Source: Candidatus Saccharimonadota bacterium (lineage in GTDB: Bacteria; Patescibacteriota; Saccharimonadia; Saccharimonadales; Saccharimonadaceae). Taken from it: DNA of 64,000 nucleotides. Positions 58,398 to 64,000 of this stretch are shown here, piece after piece (within the stretch, counting starts at the first letter, position 1; each line of letters opens with the position of its first letter). Both the position numbers and the translations under genes were made by a program. The stretch is from positions 478,582 through 542,581 of the forward strand of contig JAQBRR010000001.1 of NCBI GenBank assembly GCA_028286365.1. The letters run 5' to 3'. The notes beneath the pieces are model-generated. The model saw only the letters and a list, made by a program, of their open reading frames with translations. It was not told the DNA's origin and did not search any database.

Positions 58398-58637
58398 CGT
58401 ACGCTCTCGACAACTTCGGCGTAATTTGCTATACTACTAGGTGAGTTTCCTCTTACGAAACGTGTGAGTTATTTGAATGTGTACAAATTCATACGCGATA
58501 GTAAGTATGACACAGGGCGGATATGCTGAATCCAATCTGTAAAATAGTAATAGAACGCTGAAGATATTTGAAACAAACGTTTCATTTATGGATTGCATCG
58601 TTCTGAATTTAATTGTAAATCTAAACCTGGAGTATTA

Positions 58638-59051
58638 ATGCCAACAATCAATCAATTAGTACGCAAGCCTCGCAAGACTGCTGGTAAGAAAAGTAAGTCA
58701 CCTGCGCTCGGACGTATTTATAACGCACTTAAAACTCGTTATACCAACCAAGACGGCCCACTAAAACGTGGTGTTTGTATCAAGGTAACCACTAAGACAC
58801 CAAAGAAACCTAACTCTGCGCTTCGTAAAGTTGCTCGTGTTCGTTTAACTAACGGCCAAGAAGTTTGGGCTTACATTGGTGGCGAAGGTCACAACCTACA
58901 GGAACACGCCGTTGTACTCGTTCGTGGTGGTCGTGTGCCAGATCTTCCAGGTGTTCGTTACCATATCGTTCGTGGCGCCCTTGATCTTCAAGGTGTTGCA
59001 AAGCGTCAACAAGGCCGTAGCAAATACGGTGCTAAAAAAGAGGCTAAATAA
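58638..59051 (+). CDS. rpsL: 30S ribosomal protein S12
   Basis: [33 protein letters not shown]. Confidence 0.98.
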   Translation: MPTINQLVRKPRKTAGKKSKSPALGRIYNALKTRYTNQDGPLKRGVCIKVTTKTPKKPNSALRKVARVRLTNGQEVWAYIGGEGHNLQEHAVVLVRGGRVPDLPGVRYHIVRGALDLQGVAKRQQGRSKYGAKKEAK

Positions 59052-59281
59052 TGCCAGGACCAGACTTTGGTCGTTTAGCTGAAGCAGGTTATTTTCCTGA
59101 CGTTATTGGTCAACAGTCTGTTGAGCCAAGTGCTGATGTCAAGCACGACATTGGACACATCGCAGACCTCCTAGACGTCATTACTCAACCCATTCGAATC
59201 GTTGATGTGAATGAGCACGGATATCCTACAACGAAACCACTTCCAATTATTAAATCAGAACAAATCGCAGGAGAACTATAA
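59051..59281 (+). CDS. small hypothetical protein between rpsL and rpsG
   Basis: TAATG overlap with rpsL stop; 1 nt before rpsG ATG; contains rpsG SD. Confidence 0.6.
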   Translation: MPGPDFGRLAEAGYFPDVIGQQSVEPSADVKHDIGHIADLLDVITQPIRIVDVNEHGYPTTKPLPIIKSEQIAGEL

Positions 59282-59282
59282 G

Positions 59283-59762
59283 ATGCCACGTAAAGTAACC
59301 GCAAGCTTGCAACGCAAGCTGAACCCAGACCGCAAGTACCAAAGCGTACTTGTGCAGCGCCTGATCAACAAATCAATGTTGGACGGCAAAAAACTGATTG
59401 CTGAGCGAGCTGTCTATGCTGCCCTAGAAACAGCTGCTAAGAAGCTTAACAGTGAAGAGCCACTCGAAGTATTCGAGCGTGCGCTTAAGAATGTTTCACC
59501 AAACTTTGAGGTTAAATCTCGTCGTGTCGGTGGTGCAAACTACCAAATCCCATTCCCAGTCGCTGGCCACCGTCAATTGCATTATGCTTTTTCATGGCTT
59601 GTTCAATCTGCACGTGCTCGTAAGGGAATCCCATACGCACAGTGTTTGGCACTCGAAATTGTCGATGCGCACAACGAAGCTGGTGCTGCCTTCAAGAAGA
59701 AGGAAGACACTCACAAGATGGCTGAAGCTAACCGAGCCTTTGCTCACTTTGCAAGGGGTTAG
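59283..59762 (+). CDS. rpsG: 30S ribosomal protein S7
   Basis: [37 protein letters not shown]. Confidence 0.97.
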   Translation: MPRKVTASLQRKLNPDRKYQSVLVQRLINKSMLDGKKLIAERAVYAALETAAKKLNSEEPLEVFERALKNVSPNFEVKSRRVGGANYQIPFPVAGHRQLHYAFSWLVQSARARKGIPYAQCLALEIVDAHNEAGAAFKKKEDTHKMAEANRAFAHFARG

Positions 59763-59764
59763 TC

Positions 59765-61861
59765 ATGGCTGAACGAAACGTCGCCCTTAAAGATCTTCGA
59801 AATATCGGTATTATCGCGCACATTGACGCAGGTAAAACGACGACAACCGAGGGTATTCTTTATCGTACTGGTATTAATCACAAAATTGGTGAAGTCCGTG
59901 GTGCTAACGGTGACAGTGCGACAACTGACTGGATGGCTCAGGAAAAAGAGCGCGGAATTACCATCACCAGTGCTGCGGTTACGTGTTTCTGGAAAGATCA
60001 CAAGATTAACATCATTGATACTCCAGGACACATCGACTTTACTGCAGAGGTAGAGCGTTCACTTCGCGTGCTTGATGGTGCAGTAACTATTTTCGATGGC
60101 AAAATGGGTGTTGAAGCTCAGTCAGAAACCGTATGGCGTCAGGCCAACAAGTACGGCGTTCCTCGTATCTGTTTTATCAACAAGATTAACCAAACTGGCG
60201 GTGACTTCTACAAATCACTTGATACAATTCATGCTCGTCTTTCTAAGCAAGCTTTGCCTGTTCACCTTCCTATTGGTTTTGAAAAAGACATCAATGGTGT
60301 TGTTGACCTCGTTGATATGAAGGCATACACCTACACTGATTACGCCGATCACGAATTAGTTCAAGGTGAAATTCCTGCAGATATGCTTGAAAAAGCAAAG
60401 AATGCACGTAGCCTCCTCGTTGAAGCTGCGGTTGAGGCTGACGATGAATTATTCGAACGATTCCTAGACCAAGGCGAAGACTCAATTACAGAGTCTGAGC
60501 TAAAAGCAGCTCTACGTAAGCGCGTTCTTGCTGGTAACTTCTTCTTAGTTAGTGGTGGAGATGGACGTGGTGTTATCGTTGAAAAACTTCTTGATATCAT
60601 GGTTGACTACCTTCCGTCGCCACTCGACGTTGATGGAATTTGGGGTGTTAACCCTAAAACAGGTGATGAGATTGAACGTAAACCTTCTGAGAGTGAACCT
60701 CTTGCAGGTCTCGCTTTCAAGATTGCAACCGACCCATTTGTTGGTAAGTTGATCTTTGTTCGTGTCTACAGCGGTAAATTAGCTGCTGGATCATACGTTC
60801 TTAATACAACCACAGGTGAAAAAGAGCGTGTAGGCCGTATTGTTCGTATGCACGCCGATAAGCGTGAAGAGATTGATTCTGTGACCGCTGGTGATATTGC
60901 TGCCGTTATCGGCCTTAAAGATACCTTCACTGGTCATACACTCTCTGATCCTGCACATCCAATTGCCTTAGAGAGCATTACATTCCCAGATCCTCCTGTC
61001 TCAATTGCCGTCGAGCCTAAGACTAAGGCTGACCAAGAGAAGATGGGTGTTGCACTGCAGCGACTAGCCGAGGAAGACCCAACTTTCCGTGTACACACTG
61101 ACGACGAAACCGGTCAGACGATTATGTCAGGAATGGGTGAGTTACACCTTGATATCCTGATTGACCGTATGCGCCGCGAGTTTAACGTTGAAGCAAATAT
61201 TGGTGAACCGCAAGTTGCCTTCCGTGAGTCGATCAAGGGCACATCTGAAGTTCAAGGTAAGCACGCCAAGCAATCTGGTGGACGTGGTCAATACGGTGAC
61301 GTTTGGGTTCGATTTGAGCCGAATGAAGTCGGTAAAGGCTTTGAGTTCTTTGACGCTGTTAAGGGTGGTGTTGTTCCTAAGGAATACATCAAACCTGTTG
61401 AACAAGGTATCAAGGAAACACTTCTAAGTGGAGTTATTGCTGGCTACCCTGTAGTAGACGTTAAAGCGACACTTTACGATGGTAGTTACCATGATGTGGA
61501 CTCAAGCGAACTTGCTTTCAAATTGGCAGGAGCTCTCGCTACTCGTGAAGGTATTCGCCAAGCGAAACCAATCCTACTCGAACCCGTTATGCGTCTTGAG
61601 GCGACAACCCCTGAAGAATTCATGGGTGACGTGATTGGTGACATTAACTCTCGTCGTGGACGAATCGAGGCTATGGAAGACCTTAGTGGTGGTGCCAAGC
61701 TAATCAAGGCGATCGTTCCACTTTCAACTATGTTTGGTTACACGAATGACCTTCGCTCAATGAGCCAAGGACGTGCAGCAAGCTCTATGGAGCTCGCGCA
61801 GTACGAAGAAGTACCGCCAAACGTTGCACAAGAGATCATCGAAAAACGATCAAGCAAATAA
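59765..61861 (+). CDS. fusA: elongation factor G
   Basis: [38 protein letters not shown]. Confidence 0.98.
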   Translation: MAERNVALKDLRNIGIIAHIDAGKTTTTEGILYRTGINHKIGEVRGANGDSATTDWMAQEKERGITITSAAVTCFWKDHKINIIDTPGHIDFTAEVERSLRVLDGAVTIFDGKMGVEAQSETVWRQANKYGVPRICFINKINQTGGDFYKSLDTIHARLSKQALPVHLPIGFEKDINGVVDLVDMKAYTYTDYADHELVQGEIPADMLEKAKNARSLLVEAAVEADDELFERFLDQGEDSITESELKAALRKRVLAGNFFLVSGGDGRGVIVEKLLDIMVDYLPSPLDVDGIWGVNPKTGDEIERKPSESEPLAGLAFKIATDPFVGKLIFVRVYSGKLAAGSYVLNTTTGEKERVGRIVRMHADKREEIDSVTAGDIAAVIGLKDTFTGHTLSDPAHPIALESITFPDPPVSIAVEPKTKADQEKMGVALQRLAEEDPTFRVHTDDETGQTIMSGMGELHLDILIDRMRREFNVEANIGEPQVAFRESIKGTSEVQGKHAKQSGGRGQYGDVWVRFEPNEVGKGFEFFDAVKGGVVPKEYIKPVEQGIKETLLSGVIAGYPVVDVKATLYDGSYHDVDSSELAFKLAGALATREGIRQAKPILLEPVMRLEATTPEEFMGDVIGDINSRRGRIEAMEDLSGGAKLIKAIVPLSTMFGYTNDLRSMSQGRAASSMELAQYEEVPPNVAQEIIEKRSSK

Positions 61862-61941
61862 GCTGATAACTTATATACTTACCCTGCCTTGTAAAGAGGT
61901 GGGGTATTGTATTTATATAGTACTTATGCTATAATATAATT

Positions 61942-62487
61942 ATGGTTGCGGTATACAAATTGCCGGTAGAAAAGGATATAAGAAATCCAAATCTTAGATA
62001 TGAGTCTTTTTTTGATGCCAGGGACGATCTGGTTGATTTTGGGACAGATGCCACTCGCGCATTATTTAAAGCAGCACACATAGCATTTAGCGTAAATTAT
62101 TCTTCGGCCGCGGCTAATCCTGTCGAGCACGATAGGGTCTTTTTAGAAACTCTGTCGAATATACGCTACGGTAAAATTGTTTTGGCTGGTGAAACAGATA
62201 ATGTCGACGACATCGCTGCCGTAGGAGTATATAGCCGACCCTCGATGGGACCTAGGCGCAACGTTGCTGAGTTAGAACATTTAGCAGTGCTTCCTGACTA
62301 CCAACGCAAAGGCTTGGGGCTTGGCTCTGCCATATTACAATACGTCGAAACAGAACTTACACACGAAGGTGCGACGACGTTACAGCTTATACCATCACAT
62401 ACTGCTGTCGCGTTTTATGAGAAATATGGCTATCTGCCCAAAGGGGGTACAGGCCCTAAAATGACCAAAGATTTATCAGCGGTATAA
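61942..62487 (+). CDS. GNAT acetyltransferase
   Basis: AELEHLAVLPDYQRKGLGLGSAILQYVE...FYEKYGYLPKG; leaderless TTGTAT-17-TATAAT. Confidence 0.88.
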   Translation: MVAVYKLPVEKDIRNPNLRYESFFDARDDLVDFGTDATRALFKAAHIAFSVNYSSAAANPVEHDRVFLETLSNIRYGKIVLAGETDNVDDIAAVGVYSRPSMGPRRNVAELEHLAVLPDYQRKGLGLGSAILQYVETELTHEGATTLQLIPSHTAVAFYEKYGYLPKGGTGPKMTKDLSAV

Positions 62488-62598
62488 TGTACCTCAAATC
62501 TCTTTACGTACAGTAATAAAAGCTGTATAATCGATCTCATACGTCGTGAGGTGGCTATTATCCTCATGCGAAAATAATTTAAAGGAGAATTAACTAAA

Positions 62599-63780
62599 AT
62601 GGCAGATTTCGATCGAACCAAGCCTCACGTCAACGTTGGTACTATGGGTCACGTTGACCACGGTAAAACAACTCTAACTGCAGCTATCACAGCTGTACTT
62701 GCTAAGCGTCTTCCTAGCGACGTTAACAAAGCTGTCGCCTACGCACAAATTGACAACGCGCCTGAAGAGCGTGCACGTGGTATTACCATTGCATCTTCTC
62801 ACCAGGAATATGAGTCAGAGAACCGTCACTATGCTCACGTTGATATGCCAGGTCACGCCGACTACGTCAAGAACATGATTACCGGTGCTGCACAAATCGA
62901 CGGCGCAATCCTTGTGGTTGCTGCAAACGATGGTCCACTTCCTCAGACTCGTGAGCACGTCCTTCTTGCAAAGCAAGTTGGTGTGCCAAAGATCCTTGTT
63001 TTCCTTAACAAGATGGACCTTGCTGACCCTGAACTCGTTGAACTCGTTGAAATGGACATTCGTGAGCTACTTGCAAAGAATGGCTTTGACGAAGACGCTC
63101 CTATTATCAAGGGTTCTGCTACTAAGGCACTTGAAGGCGATCCTGCATCAGAAGATGCAATCATGGAACTCGTTGCTGCACTTGATAGCTACGTTCCAGA
63201 ACCAATTCGTGACCTAGACAAGCCATTCCTAATGCCTATTGAGGACGTTTTCTCAATCAAGGGTCGTGGAACTGTTGCTACTGGTCGTATCGAACAGGGT
63301 ATTGTTAAGATCAACGACCCAGTTGAAATTATCGGTATTCACCCAGTACAAAACACTGTTGTTACTGGTATCGAAGCTTTCAAAAAGAACCTTAACCAAG
63401 GTCAGGCTGGCGACAACGCTGGACTCCTTCTTCGTGGTATTGAGCGCGAGCAAGTTGAACGTGGTCAGGTTATTGCAAAGCCAGGTTCAATTACTCCACA
63501 CACAGAGTTTGAAGCTGAAGTTTACATCCTGAAAAAAGAAGAAGGTGGTCGTCACACACCATTTTCAAAGGGTTACAAACCACAGTTTTACTTCCGTACA
63601 ACTGATGTTACTGGTGAAGTTGAACTTCCAGCTGACAAGGAACTTGTTATCCCTGGCGATACACTTACTTTCACCGTTAAACTTCTTGCACCTATTGCAA
63701 TGGAGCAAGGTCTTAACTTCGCAATTCGCGAAGGTGGTAAGACAGTTGGTGCCGGTGTGGTTACCAAAATCGTTGCCTAG
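62599..63780 (+). CDS. tuf: elongation factor Tu
   Basis: [40 protein letters not shown]. Confidence 0.98.
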   Translation: MADFDRTKPHVNVGTMGHVDHGKTTLTAAITAVLAKRLPSDVNKAVAYAQIDNAPEERARGITIASSHQEYESENRHYAHVDMPGHADYVKNMITGAAQIDGAILVVAANDGPLPQTREHVLLAKQVGVPKILVFLNKMDLADPELVELVEMDIRELLAKNGFDEDAPIIKGSATKALEGDPASEDAIMELVAALDSYVPEPIRDLDKPFLMPIEDVFSIKGRGTVATGRIEQGIVKINDPVEIIGIHPVQNTVVTGIEAFKKNLNQGQAGDNAGLLLRGIEREQVERGQVIAKPGSITPHTEFEAEVYILKKEEGGRHTPFSKGYKPQFYFRTTDVTGEVELPADKELVIPGDTLTFTVKLLAPIAMEQGLNFAIREGGKTVGAGVVTKIVA

Positions 63781-63810
63781 TTATTAAGTAGTTCTCCTAC
63801 CTGATACAAT

Positions 63811-63841
63811 AAAATACCCTCGTGCAAACGAGGGTATTTTT
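63811..63841 (+). terminator. intrinsic terminator after tuf
   Basis: AAAATACCCTCGT-gcaa-ACGAGGGTATTTT then T. Confidence 0.92.
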
Positions 63842-63858
63842 GTGTATAGTAACATTTA

Positions 63859-64000
63859 ATGGACGAAGACATTCAGAAACGTTGGATCAAGCTGCCGGAG
63901 GTAAGGATTGAAGATGAACGTATCTTAATGATCAACAATAAAATAGTCGAAATACCAGACATTTCTTCAGCCGTATTTTTAGATTATTTACTGCTCGGTC
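63859..64000 (+). CDS. hypothetical protein, partial at window end
   Basis: TATAGT 8 nt before ATG; open frame MDEDIQKRWIKLPEVRIEDERILMINNKIVEI... Confidence 0.5.
   Translation, partial: MDEDIQKRWIKLPEVRIEDERILMINNKIVEIPDISSAVFLDYLLLG

Overview
The window is a gene-dense, low-to-mid GC bacterial chromosome segment. Gene content and compact small proteins fit a Patescibacteria/Saccharibacteria-like genome; that placement is inference, since no rRNA is present. It is mostly housekeeping: gatB (partial), galU, dnaE, pilB-like ATPase, rplS, rnhB-yraN fusion, M1 aminopeptidase, nusA, heterodimeric ABC exporter, clpC, radA, PIN-TRAM, PBP1A-like, tyrS, recG, rsmD, two tRNA-Leu, Crp/Fnr regulator, metK, hisS, tig, clpP, rpoB, rpoC, rpsL, rpsG, fusA, tuf. 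No CRISPR, transposase, prophage or rRNA was seen. The most interesting material is regulatory or intergenic: (1) a complete-looking translation attenuator (leaderless 17-aa peptide with two His codons, mutually exclusive hairpins, intrinsic terminator) upstream of a D-Ala-D-Ala dipeptidase-hisS operon at 45.1-45.3 kb; (2) a perfect Crp-type palindrome at about -41.5 from a predicted promoter, beside a Crp/Fnr gene and a small stress-like gene cluster; (3) three identical 16-bp intergenic repeats, two bracketing an orphan gene that also has near-perfect inverted repeats; (4) an intrinsic terminator inside the predicted nusA leader; (5) a SAM-I-type riboswitch with a Shine-Dalgarno-sequestering hairpin before metK; (6) two perfect CIRCE operators, on clpC and clpP; (7) widespread leaderless promoter architecture; (8) a small unknown ORF coupled between rpsL and rpsG; (9) a truncated tRNA-Leu copy in front of an intact tRNA-Leu. 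Everything was read by eye; no searches or folding programs were run.
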